Source: Enterobacter asburiae
Lineage (GTDB): Bacteria; Pseudomonadota; Gammaproteobacteria; Enterobacterales; Enterobacteriaceae
Direction: 5' to 3'
Length of the DNA: 64,000 nucleotides
Assembly (NCBI RefSeq): GCF_008080435.1
Contig: NZ_VRKN01000009.1
Span: 1 to 64,000 of the forward strand
The notes beneath the pieces were generated by a model. It did not search any database and was not told the DNA's origin. It worked only from the letters and a program-made list of their open reading frames with translations. A program made the position numbers and the translations under genes. Of the stretch, positions 26,272 to 34,559 are shown piece after piece. Every line of letters begins with the position of its first letter. Within the stretch, counting starts at the first letter, position 1.

Positions 26272-26404
26272 ATCGATCGATAAATTTATATTGATAGTTT
26301 TTGTCGATTAAAAGCGAGCTATCGATCGATCTTTTAATTGATTTAATCGATCGATGTGTTAATTATGATAGCTTGTAACTATCATTTGTTTTGTATCGAT
26401 CGAT
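26272..26404. promoter_or_regulatory. Four ATCGATCGAT palindromes with 49-25-49 bp spacing
   Basis: The exact 10-bp palindrome occurs at 26,272, 26,321, 26,346 and 26,395, all between two divergent genes. Start-to-start distances are 49, 25 and 49 bp, so the set is symmetric about 26,338. The flanks are AT-rich. The arrangement suits an operator, a partition site or an origin bound by an oligomeric protein. No parA/parB genes are beside it. Confidence 0.8.
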
Positions 26405-26529
26405 TTAAACGATGTGACGAACACTAAAAATAATTCAATTCTATCAATTGATTAGACGATAACTCCTGATCTATAGGTCAGTGCGCCGGGATTGGGGTAT
26501 ACGAATCTGACTAAATCCTTGAGGAATAA

Positions 26530-27096
26530 ATGAAAGGACATAACTTCTTACCACTGGCGGTCTCTCTGGTGTTTCTTTCTGGCTGCCAGCAGCTCAACGA
26601 TGGCGTGAATACAGTTAATGGGGCAATCAGTTCTTCGTTGTCTACAGTAGGTAAAGCGCTGGGGGGAACCGCCTCCACTCAAAGCCTTGGCCCGGAATCA
26701 CCTGTGTCTGGCCTTGGCCCTGTCTGCAAAGACTATGAAGAAAACGCAATGGCAGCAGAGAAAAAATGGACGGGCAAAAGGATCGCTATCACCAATGCCA
26801 CTGTTCTGGAAGTTACGAAGGGCAGAAGTGCCAGCGATATGATGACGGGAATGCCCAAATCTAACCCTAACTATTATCTGCTCTTTAAAACAGCCGATAC
26901 AAGCTACTGCGGCGGGATGGTCTGGCTGGATTACTACTCTGGTATTGATGATGCAGTTCTTACCTATAAGAAAGGGCAGAAAGTCAGCGTCACTGGAACG
27001 GTAAACAATTTCGAAGTCCGTGGGTTCGCTACCGTCAACAACGCAGATATGCCAGTCCGTCTGGTTGTTCTAAGAAACGGTACGATTAACCATTAA
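26530..27096 (+). CDS. Lipoprotein with OB-fold (tRNA_anti-like) domain
   Basis: The protein has 188 residues with a signal sequence and lipobox (LSGC, Cys at residue 19). After a Ser/Gly-rich linker, residues ~75-180 look like a bacterial OB-fold domain (WTGKRIAITNATVLEV, KKGQKVSVTGTVNNFEV). Such tRNA_anti-like lipoproteins are common on mobile elements and have no settled function. GAGG precedes the ATG. It is the first gene of a three-gene run. Confidence 0.7.
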   Translation: MKGHNFLPLAVSLVFLSGCQQLNDGVNTVNGAISSSLSTVGKALGGTASTQSLGPESPVSGLGPVCKDYEENAMAAEKKWTGKRIAITNATVLEVTKGRSASDMMTGMPKSNPNYYLLFKTADTSYCGGMVWLDYYSGIDDAVLTYKKGQKVSVTGTVNNFEVRGFATVNNADMPVRLVVLRNGTINH

Positions 27097-27111
27097 CTCT
27101 GGGATAACACG

Positions 27112-27663
27112 ATGCGTAAATTTTTACTCGTGGCAGGTCTTGCTGCTCTTTTATCGGGATGCGGTGATAAAAGCGATTTTGAGAAAGCGATCAACGAGAA
27201 AATATCACAAGCAAAGCTTTGCTACTCGCTGCAGGACAATGACTTTGCATTCAATAAAGGTTTTCCAATTAAGGTTAACCGTGGCTACCGTTCTGCCGGA
27301 TACAGTACCAGTGATGAAATCTTAAAAGGTCTGGCTAATCAGGGACTGCTTGATGTTTCTCAACAAGCTAATGGTTTCAGTAGTGTCGATGTTCTGGAAG
27401 TAACAGACAAAGGCCAAGAGGTTGAGTTTTGGGACCGTGAGAAAGGTGCCTGTGTCGGTCATCGGGCAGTTGCTGAAATCAAGGAATGGACCGAACCGGG
27501 AAACCGTAATCAGAAAGTTGTTCGCGTGTCTTATACATGGAAGTTGGCGGATGTTCCTTCATGGGTGGACAAAAAAGCGTTCTCTAGCGTCAAGGGCATG
27601 AATGAACCTGAAGATGGCCTGATTAATCTTGTTAAAACCAGCAATGGCTGGAAAGCGATTTAA
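27112..27663 (+). CDS. Lipoprotein of unknown function
   Basis: The 183-residue protein has a lipobox (LLSGC, Cys at residue 17). The mature protein has two cysteines (CYSL and ACVGH) and a beta-rich globular pattern. It is 15 bp downstream of the previous lipoprotein gene, in the same operon. Family not recognised. Confidence 0.68.
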   Translation: MRKFLLVAGLAALLSGCGDKSDFEKAINEKISQAKLCYSLQDNDFAFNKGFPIKVNRGYRSAGYSTSDEILKGLANQGLLDVSQQANGFSSVDVLEVTDKGQEVEFWDREKGACVGHRAVAEIKEWTEPGNRNQKVVRVSYTWKLADVPSWVDKKAFSSVKGMNEPEDGLINLVKTSNGWKAI

Positions 27664-27673
27664 GGGGGATATT

Positions 27674-27949
27674 ATGGAAAACAATACAATTCAGTGTCCG
27701 TTTTGCCTGAAAGAGAGCCAGCGCGGTGTGCATGTATGCACAGGCTGCATGGCGACTGTTTTATATGGGGCTTATCCGCAGTGGTATGCTGCCGTAGCTA
27801 TCTTACTGACATTTGGCCTGTCTATCCTGATCGGAATGTCTACAGGCATCGCGGGTGCTACTATCAGCCTACCAATAATTGCTATTATCAGTTTTGTTGC
27901 TGGCAAGGCGATCTTCTCTGACAATGTGGTGTTCAGGCGAAGAATGTAA
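27674..27949 (+). CDS. Zinc-ribbon membrane protein
   Basis: The 91-residue protein has an N-terminal zinc ribbon of the form CPFC...CTGC (residues 8-25) and two membrane helices (about 36-55 and 58-78). ATG 27674 follows GGGGG at 27,664-27,668. It closes the lipoprotein operon before a strong bidirectional terminator. Confidence 0.7.
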   Translation: MENNTIQCPFCLKESQRGVHVCTGCMATVLYGAYPQWYAAVAILLTFGLSILIGMSTGIAGATISLPIIAIISFVAGKAIFSDNVVFRRRM

Positions 27950-27989
27950 TGATTAGTTTTAAATTACATTAAAAATAATTATGTCAATA

Positions 27990-28025
27990 AATAAGGCAGC
28001 TCACTTTCAGTGAACTGCCTTATTT
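27990..28025. terminator. Bidirectional terminator
   Basis: AATAAGGCAG...CTGCCTTATT is a 10-bp stem continued by a near-paired CTCACT/AGTGAA inner part, with A- and T-rich flanks. It separates the + strand lipoprotein operon from the convergent minus-strand pair. Confidence 0.88.
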
Positions 28026-28029
28026 TAAT

Positions 28030-28812
28030 TTAACGTAAGGATTCGCATGTTGATATTAACGTTTTAGCATATGAAAAAGCGGCTTCTCTCACTGCTAGTT
28101 CTGTGAAAGCAAACAACCAAACAACGGTCATACATAAGGAAAAAACAACTGTTGACCATTCACCAATATTGAATATTGATTCAATGCTATGGCTTGTTTC
28201 TATCCGAACATTCCAAGTTTGAATATTAGTTCTTACAAAGACCCACAGTAAACATATAAGGCTAATTACTATACCTATAACTTTCAGACCATATCCATTT
28301 CGACGAAATCCATAACTTATATTATCATTGAAAAGTAACGGGTATTTATTCTTGTCCCTTGTCGCATTTCTTAAAAAATTACCTGCGGCTGTATATATAG
28401 CATCAGCGCTGATGGGATCTTTATCTTCATCTCTTAGGGTGGGGAACTGTTGACCCATTTTGTTTGATAATATCTGGTGATAGCGAACAGTAGATATTGC
28501 ATCAAAAGAATCATCATTATGCCGCAGTACTTGAGTTGATGGAATTCCTCCCCATTTTTTCCAGAGTTTTTTTTCCTTCATCTTTCCTCTACGCCTTGCT
28601 ATATCGGAGAGTAAAAATAATCCACCGCACGAAAGTACCGAGATAAACCCTAGATGAAGTAAAGCTAAATTCTCTTGGTAGAGAGTCAAGACCATCACAA
28701 CAAATGGTAAAATAGCAATAAGTGATGGATATAGGCGAGCATTACGTTCATATGGGTCAGTAAACTGGCTCAATGCTTTAACAAAAGATGTTGAGTTTAA
28801 GGAGTCAGTCAT
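28030..28812 (-). CDS. Four-helix membrane protein paired with an MBL-fold protein
   Basis: The 260-residue protein has two membrane helices at about residues 29-48 and 51-69, a cytoplasmic middle domain (residues ~75-170), and two more helices near 177-196 and 217-240. The ATG overlaps the stop of the MBL gene by four bases. The TM-domain-TM layout is that of many membrane-perforating effectors in anti-phage systems. No named family is assigned. Confidence 0.65.
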   Translation of the reverse strand: MTDSLNSTSFVKALSQFTDPYERNARLYPSLIAILPFVVMVLTLYQENLALLHLGFISVLSCGGLFLLSDIARRRGKMKEKKLWKKWGGIPSTQVLRHNDDSFDAISTVRYHQILSNKMGQQFPTLRDEDKDPISADAIYTAAGNFLRNATRDKNKYPLLFNDNISYGFRRNGYGLKVIGIVISLICLLWVFVRTNIQTWNVRIETSHSIESIFNIGEWSTVVFSLCMTVVWLFAFTELAVREAAFSYAKTLISTCESLR

Positions 28813-29906
28813 TCTTCTGCCTCAGTAGGATCATCATAAAAAGGAACGTATTCGAGTGGAACCCATCCATCACGTGCCTCCATGTTATAGTGATAGCGGA
28901 TAGATTGACCTTTAGTTTTAGCGACTTCAAAACCTCTTCGCACAAACGCATTGGTTACAACTTTCTTAGGGTGAGTCGGAGCCTCTTTACCTACGGAAAC
29001 GTAGGCCTTTCGGGTAGGATTTTGTCCTCTGCTTGATAATGGTTTTCCAATAATTAAATCTAATGTTTCTGTTGATACGTTGTGGCGACCACCGTGATGA
29101 GGGATCTGAACGAAAAATACTTCTTGGGGTAAATCAATACCTGAACCTTGTGCAAAGACAGCCGCTTCACGCAAAGATTTAATTCCAGCATCTCCTGTAA
29201 GCAAAAAACCTTTTTTATTTACTTTTGCAAATAAAATCGCGCTACTTTCATTTTCAGCAGAGGTTTTAACTGTTTCAGGGAGATATTCAAAATTCCATTT
29301 ATCTACAAAAGAAGCAGCTAGACTTTTAATCTTATCATTAAAAGATTCCATACCTTCAACAATCACATTTGATTTTTTCTGTTCAGGCGATTTTTCGAAT
29401 TCAGGAATCAATTCGCTAGTATAGCGAGCACGCAGTGGCGATAAAACTTTAAAAATACCTATCTGGCAATCAGCAAAAGGTTCAATAATAGGTATGTCCC
29501 TTTCTTCAGCTATTTTTTCTAGAGCATAAGCAGCTGACATTTTATCTTTTAATCTTTCAGCCAAACTATTGTCTGTTATTCTGCCATCATGAAAGAAATC
29601 ACGTATTTCTGCGCTATGGGCCCAAGGACGATGCATCCATAGTTCTCCTACAGACATGTTCTCAAGCACATAGGCCAAGCCACCAGCATGATCATTGTCG
29701 GGATGAGAATTTACCACATAGTCAATATAATCCACACCGTAATATTTTTGTATATGTGCAACAATTTCCTTGCCGTAATCTTTGGTTCCCCCGTCATAAA
29801 CCATCACTTTATATTCGTCATTCTCTCTCCAGCGAATAACGATCGCATCACCACTACGCTTGTTTTCGCCCACAGGCAAGAAGTCAACCTCGATACCATC
29901 TTTCAT
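28809..29906 (-). CDS. ComEC-type metallo-beta-lactamase-fold hydrolase
   Basis: The protein has 365 residues. It carries the MBL metal motif H68-P-D-N-D-H73 followed by AGG, in the HxDxDH form typical of the ComEC/Rec2 C-terminal domain rather than classical HxHxDH. Later metal-site elements follow: LLTGDAG and IPHHGG. These proteins are nucleases or phosphodiesterases. It is translationally coupled with the four-helix membrane protein downstream, a layout that suggests a sensing-enzyme-plus-pore defence pair. Confidence 0.75.
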   Translation of the reverse strand: MKDGIEVDFLPVGENKRSGDAIVIRWRENDEYKVMVYDGGTKDYGKEIVAHIQKYYGVDYIDYVVNSHPDNDHAGGLAYVLENMSVGELWMHRPWAHSAEIRDFFHDGRITDNSLAERLKDKMSAAYALEKIAEERDIPIIEPFADCQIGIFKVLSPLRARYTSELIPEFEKSPEQKKSNVIVEGMESFNDKIKSLAASFVDKWNFEYLPETVKTSAENESSAILFAKVNKKGFLLTGDAGIKSLREAAVFAQGSGIDLPQEVFFVQIPHHGGRHNVSTETLDLIIGKPLSSRGQNPTRKAYVSVGKEAPTHPKKVVTNAFVRRGFEVAKTKGQSIRYHYNMEARDGWVPLEYVPFYDDPTEAEE

Positions 29907-30030
29907 GAAAATCCTTATAAAAACTGTTGTTAATTGTCTTAAACTATGTAAGCCACGGTAAAATCATGGCTTATGCCTTATTCAGAAGATAGATATAGTC
30001 TAAATCTGAAAAATCAATAGGGCGATGAGT

Positions 30031-30432
30031 TCATTTTTTTATGGTTTTAGCCTGTGGTTCATACCTGAGCTTAAGGTATGGCGATCTCCTGCCAACTGAG
30101 AGCGTTGGTATGTAGTCAAGTTCACTATCAGGCTGTGCTGTTTTAACCAGACGGCTTGGAAAGCGCCTGACCTCATCGGGTGTAGGTTTGTAGTCATCCT
30201 TGTTAAATCTGGCTTGTCTTTCATACTCAACGCGTGATACATAGATGCCCTGAACCTCGTCAAAGACGTAGTTTTCAGCAATACGTTTATCATGTTCTTC
30301 ACTGATAAGATCAATTTGGGATTTGTTTGTTTTAGCCCATACAAACTTCTGCTTGAAAAAATCTATGACAAGAGTTGTGAAGCGTTTAAAAATATTATCC
30401 TGACGGTGGAATAGCCTGTGTCCTCTTAACAC
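30031..30432 (-). CDS. Unknown protein overlapping the relaxase 3' end
   Basis: The 133-residue basic protein starts inside the last codons of the relaxase gene (38-bp overlap, different frame) and ends KTIKK. The overlap suggests coupled expression and a mobilization-accessory role. A later start is possible. No domain is recognised. Confidence 0.55.
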   Translation of the reverse strand: MLRGHRLFHRQDNIFKRFTTLVIDFFKQKFVWAKTNKSQIDLISEEHDKRIAENYVFDEVQGIYVSRVEYERQARFNKDDYKPTPDEVRRFPSRLVKTAQPDSELDYIPTLSVGRRSPYLKLRYEPQAKTIKK

Positions 30433-31537
30433 GTTCAGGGGCGCTTCTGGATGCCCTGTTTGGGTTTTGAGAGGAGGATGTTTTCAGGATAGTATTTGTT
30501 CCAGAATCAGAAATACTGACTGATGGTTTCTTACCAGCAACGACCTTACTGACTTTTGTTTTATCACGGTAAGATTTAACGCCAAGCATACGAGTATGAG
30601 GAGTTGGTGCTACCAATACAGGTCTTTGATTCTCATCAGTAGAAGAGCCGGGGTGTGTTTTAGGTAATACAATCTCTTCTGGTTCAGCAAGATGTGTAAT
30701 CGTAAAGCTTCTGACATCAACGACGATTTCAAGATCAAGTTCGCTGAATGTTTTGTAGACTTCAACTGCTTCCTGCTTGGCAGCATCACGAACAGCTTGT
30801 TCTGTGGCTCTTTGTTCCTGAGCCGCCTTACTACGCCATTTGGCACTGTGGATACGTTTCATTGCAGGGCGGTTCGTTTCAGTGGCTTTAGCAAGCCATA
30901 GCGCTTTTTCTTCATTATCTAAAGCTACTGCTGCTTTTTCTAAAGCTTCCTTGTGCTGGGCCTGAAGGGAACGATGATCAATACGTTCTGACGAACCAGC
31001 GGCAGCAAGGTAGCTGTTAGCCATAGCTGACCATGATTCACGCCATAAAACAGACATTTTTCTGTCGTTCCAGCTCCTTTCCTTTTTACCAAAACCTTCT
31101 GGTCCTATAGTTTTTAATGTCAACATAACGTGAGCATGTGGGTTGTCGCTATCAAGATCATGAAAAGCGATGTCGGCAATCATGCCTTTATCAACGAAAT
31201 TTTTCTGGCAATACTCAAGGACAAGTTTTTTCTTGTTGTCATTGTTTAACTCGGCAGGAATAGCAACATCGAAATAACGAGCTGTTTGACCATTTTGCTG
31301 ACGCTCGACTCGTTCAACTTCATTCCACAATGCTGTAGAATCTTTAACAATATGTTCTGGAGTATTAACAGGTGCTAATATGAAATGCCCGTACAAATCA
31401 GTACGGCGACTATAATCATAGGTATCACCTGTTCTTTCATCTGTGATTCTGCAACGAGCATGATAGGCAGCTTTCGCAACGGAAGATTTGCCCTCACTTC
31501 GTTTCACAATTTTAAAATCAAGATGAAAAATAGCCAT
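30395..31537 (-). CDS. mobA: MobA/MobL-family (MOBQ) relaxase
   Basis: The protein has 380 residues. The N-terminal relaxase domain has the MOBQ pattern: FHLDFKIVKRSEGKSSVAKAAYHAR with Tyr near residue 25, and a metal-binding DNPHAHVMLTL motif in the middle. The C-terminal ~180 residues are charged and coiled and lack a primase domain. Relaxases nick oriT and lead the DNA into the recipient. This gives the island self-processing but not its own full conjugation channel. The hairpin-rich region just upstream (31,613-31,735) is the natural place for oriT. Confidence 0.88.
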   Translation of the reverse strand: MAIFHLDFKIVKRSEGKSSVAKAAYHARCRITDERTGDTYDYSRRTDLYGHFILAPVNTPEHIVKDSTALWNEVERVERQQNGQTARYFDVAIPAELNNDNKKKLVLEYCQKNFVDKGMIADIAFHDLDSDNPHAHVMLTLKTIGPEGFGKKERSWNDRKMSVLWRESWSAMANSYLAAAGSSERIDHRSLQAQHKEALEKAAVALDNEEKALWLAKATETNRPAMKRIHSAKWRSKAAQEQRATEQAVRDAAKQEAVEVYKTFSELDLEIVVDVRSFTITHLAEPEEIVLPKTHPGSSTDENQRPVLVAPTPHTRMLGVKSYRDKTKVSKVVAGKKPSVSISDSGTNTILKTSSSQNPNRASRSAPERVKRTQAIPPSG

Positions 31538-31612
31538 ACAATAAAAATAACCTCAATATAAATTTAAATATCAAACCAAAATATAAATCTCCAATGCGAC
31601 TATGCTGGTTTT

Positions 31613-31735
31613 AGTTTTTCGCAAGAAAAACTCTGGTGTTGACGTTGACCTTGTTTCCGAAGGAAACGGTGTTAGCCTGCGGCAGGCAACCGTCGGTAGA
31701 CCCCACACGCTCACGAAGTGAGTGTATAGGTGGGC
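31613..31735. promoter_or_regulatory. Candidate oriT: row of four hairpins upstream of the relaxase
   Basis: Within 120 bp lie AGTTTTTC-GCAA-GAAAAACT (31,613-31,632), GTTTCC-GAA-GGAAAC (31,653-31,667), GCCTG-CGG-CAGGC (31,675-31,687) and CTCAC-GAA-GTGAG (31,710-31,722). The last is nested within CCCAC...GTGGG. The position beside mobA and the density of inverted repeats fit an oriT. I could not identify the nick site. Confidence 0.5.
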
Positions 31736-32149
31736 ATTGCTTTATTTTTATATCTCCTAAAGGAGCTAAAAATAACGACAATGTTTTAAGTTTTTCTATA
31801 CTTAAATAATAACGCTAGTTTTAGGGGTTGTGAAATTAATAGGGGCAAAATCGGATAAGCGGTTGAGGTAGAGTAATAATATTAAATATTGGGTTTTTGG
31901 ATAGTGCCCGAAAGGGCAAAATTAGTGTTTTCTCTCCCGCCGTAAGGTGGGAACGCGGAATTTGAGGTTAAATAGTGAAAATAAAAGATGCTTTAATGTG
32001 TCGTACAATTCATAGGTTAAGGTCAAAAATCAGAGGTTAAAAACAACAGGTAAAATGTTTTTCATTGATTTGATAAAATAAGTAACGCGGAGAGTATGTT
32101 ATCCTTTTTATGGGTTTTATTTGGCAGAGATCTTTTCCCCGATTGACAG
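31736..32149. other. Non-coding stretch with two further small hairpins
   Basis: GCCCGAAAGGGC (31,906-31,917) and TCCCGCC-GTAA-GGTGGGA (31,934-31,951) stand in otherwise AT-rich DNA. No gene is visible. This is likely leader DNA between oriT and the convergent 3' end of the CoiA-like gene. Confidence 0.5.
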
Positions 32150-33745
32150 TTAAGCTATTCTTTGAAGAAACAATTGTCGCAGTGGTGTTTCTTTAATGAC
32201 AATATCACCTTTCACAGTCAAAATACTTATTTCGATTAATGGTCGTAGAACCTCGATGATTATATGCCTTCTAAAAATAAGATGGCGATGAGGTAATTGA
32301 ACGGTTTTTTTATTGGCAATTGCTTCTGCTTCTAAAGATATAAATTCAGGATCGAGAGGTAGGATGTCACTCATCTCATCAAATATGTTATAAACTGTAA
32401 TGCTGCTTCCAGTTGATGCATTATCTATTATATTAAGCATGATGCTTATTACTAAAATTGACCATCTCTGGAACATCCAAAGGCTGGGTGATTCTTTCAT
32501 TTCTTTGAGCATTTTAGGTAATTTTGGCCACTTCTTCTGTATGCTTGGTGTAAATAGGTCATTGCTTATAAGCCATTTGCTCCATGTGTTATAGTCTCTA
32601 TTGAAGAGTTCATCTGTCATGTCTAAATACTCATATGAGCGATTTTTTAATCTATTGCTCATATAAATTGTTTGGGAGTTTATATGTATATTTTCTTTAC
32701 ATGTTTTAATGAACTGAGACCGTACTCGTTTTTTTTCTTTTTCAAGTGATGGATATTTCAACCAGCGCCATTGAGGTTTGTTACTATCTTCAGGATAGAA
32801 TCTTATAATTACACTTCCATCAAAATCATCCATTAGATTCAAATCAAATTCATTTAGTAAATATATTATCCATATATGAAATTCTTTCCCTTTATGCAAG
32901 GTGTCTCCACGTAGGATAAAACAAGCATCGTTTTTTTGTATAAGCGATAGTTTATCAACGGCGCGATTCTTCTTTGCGTACAGGCAGAGGCTTTCAGTAA
33001 AAACCTCATTAGATTCTTCATAAGTTATAATCTCATGAATACTTGGCAGGAATATGGTTCTATTTTTCATTGTTTTGTTGATTGAATTTAGTGTGTTTTT
33101 TAATCTTATTGAACGTCTTTCATTTATTTCTTTTTCGACAGCTAACTCATGGCATTCAATCGCTTTAATACACTCAGAGTAATAAAACCATTCATTGGGT
33201 ACTTGATTGTTTTTAATACGTTGATGCCATTCTTCTATCTCGATATCTTCAGAGTATTCGAACACTAACTCTACTGAATTTATTTTGTTATTTTTAAAGT
33301 AACGTACTTTTTCAGGTTCGCATTTATGTGTTACGCAGATCTCGACGATGTATAATCCAGTATCTGTGTTAAGGCAGACATCTGACACATAGTTTCCAAT
33401 TCTGTGTTCTAAGGATGCGGAAAGTATTTTTGTTTTTATTAGTGGTGTTTTTAGCGTGTGGTTCTTATACACAAAAGTCATTTGAGGTATTGTTAATAGA
33501 TCTAAGCCAATAAAATAATGTTGCATTGCTAAATGCAACTGTGTCATTCGGCAAGCACGATTCTCGATAAGATTCCTATGGGCGAAATGATGTTTTTTTA
33601 ATTTCCCACCATTGCGAGCAATTAGTTCATCATTACATGACTTACATATGCAATTACACTTAGCTCCATTAGGAACATCATCAATATGCATAATCTGTTT
33701 TGTTTCTTTTTCCACTGCATATTCAATGATCAATACAAACTCCAT
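32150..33745 (-). CDS. CoiA-like nuclease-family protein
   Basis: The protein has 531 residues. The N-terminus has the CoiA-type zinc-binding opening (CNCICKSCNDELIARNGG followed by KKHHFAH). After it comes a putative restriction-like nuclease core (YVSDVCLNTDTGLYIVEICVTHK, with the Asp and Glu of a PD-(D/E)xK fold). The remaining ~350 residues are unrecognised. CoiA promotes DNA uptake recombination in Gram-positives. Distant relatives ride on mobile elements in Gram-negatives, where a role in DNA processing or defence is likely but unproven. Confidence 0.62.
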   Translation of the reverse strand: MEFVLIIEYAVEKETKQIMHIDDVPNGAKCNCICKSCNDELIARNGGKLKKHHFAHRNLIENRACRMTQLHLAMQHYFIGLDLLTIPQMTFVYKNHTLKTPLIKTKILSASLEHRIGNYVSDVCLNTDTGLYIVEICVTHKCEPEKVRYFKNNKINSVELVFEYSEDIEIEEWHQRIKNNQVPNEWFYYSECIKAIECHELAVEKEINERRSIRLKNTLNSINKTMKNRTIFLPSIHEIITYEESNEVFTESLCLYAKKNRAVDKLSLIQKNDACFILRGDTLHKGKEFHIWIIYLLNEFDLNLMDDFDGSVIIRFYPEDSNKPQWRWLKYPSLEKEKKRVRSQFIKTCKENIHINSQTIYMSNRLKNRSYEYLDMTDELFNRDYNTWSKWLISNDLFTPSIQKKWPKLPKMLKEMKESPSLWMFQRWSILVISIMLNIIDNASTGSSITVYNIFDEMSDILPLDPEFISLEAEAIANKKTVQLPHRHLIFRRHIIIEVLRPLIEISILTVKGDIVIKETPLRQLFLQRIA

Positions 33746-33834
33746 TTCTTTACTATGACTGACTTATCTAGATTAAATCCTTGGATTATGTATGTCTACT
33801 GCATAAGGTAAAGCCATCCTTGGTTTTCTTGCCT

Positions 33835-34090
33835 TTATGTGATGTGGGCAAACTCAAATGGCCTGACCATGTCATTAATATTGGCACCTAAATAGATGCG
33901 CGGGATAGCAATCCATTTACAGCGTAAGGCTTTGGTGCTGTTTTCTCTGTCTGCCACGCTGTATCAGGTCCACGATGTATGCCTTTATGCAACATGTTAC
34001 ATGCCAGTCAGCGTAAGTGTAGCGATATTAGATGCAGCTATTTAGATAACAAATCCACCACTGCAACATCAGGAGGTGCTGATCAAGATG
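33835..34090 (-). pseudogene. P4-type integrase 3'-end remnant, copy 1
   Basis: The minus strand gives LDQHLLMLQWW near 34,060-34,090 and, after an interruption, NDMVRPFEFAH then a stop at 33,835. This is the C-terminal tail of a P4-family integrase; compare AERATLMQWWGDY in the intact gene at 39,170. The same tail occurs uninterrupted at 37,533-37,634. Confidence 0.75.
33888..34045. mobile_element. Possible MITE-like insertion in the integrase remnant
   Basis: About 158 bp absent from the second remnant copy are bounded by CTAAATAG (33,888-33,895) and its inverse CTATTTAG (34,038-34,045), with GATGC next to each end. No ORF is present. The target-site duplication is unclear. Confidence 0.35.
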
Positions 34091-34160
34091 TTAGCCTAAT
34101 AGTGTAAGTAATGTGAACGCTGTCGTTTTACTTATTGCATATCTGAATGATTTTTACTTT

Positions 34161-34288
34161 CCATATAACCATATAACCATATAACCATATAACCATATAA
34201 CCATATAACCATATAGCCATATAGCCATATAGCCATATAGCCATATAGCCATATAGCCATATAGCCATATAGCCATATAACCATATGA
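34161..34288. repeat. 8-bp tandem repeat, 16 units
   Basis: Six units of CCATATAA are followed by eight of CCATATAG, one CCATATAA and a final CCATATGA, in perfect 8-bp register. Blocks of the two variants suggest expansion by slippage. The array lies about 270 bp upstream of the DUF4297 gene. Confidence 0.95.
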
Positions 34289-34559
34289 CATAATGAATTA
34301 CCTATTGACCTATCAATGCTACCATATAACCATCAATATTGACTCCGATAGCCATCATCATTGTCTTTACCACTCGATTACCGGCACGACTATGAGATGC
34401 TGGTAGCATATGTTGAAAAAATGCTGGTTCTGTTTATGTGTAACGCTCTGTGCTGTGATAGCTCTACTTCAGAGCGGGCTAAGACCACGATTTTATAGAC
34501 TTTTTGCCCTTCCTAAATTAGATTGGTTAGAAAAGTCAGTAGCGATTCATTAAGTAAGG

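Noticed and set aside
30031..30432. That this ORF is simply the frameshifted end of the relaxase
   Set aside because: The relaxase ends cleanly and the overlap is short. The downstream frame has its own ATG, so a separate gene is the simpler reading, though I am not certain.
34161..34288. CRISPR array
   Set aside because: Units are 8 bp with no spacers, so it is a simple tandem repeat.
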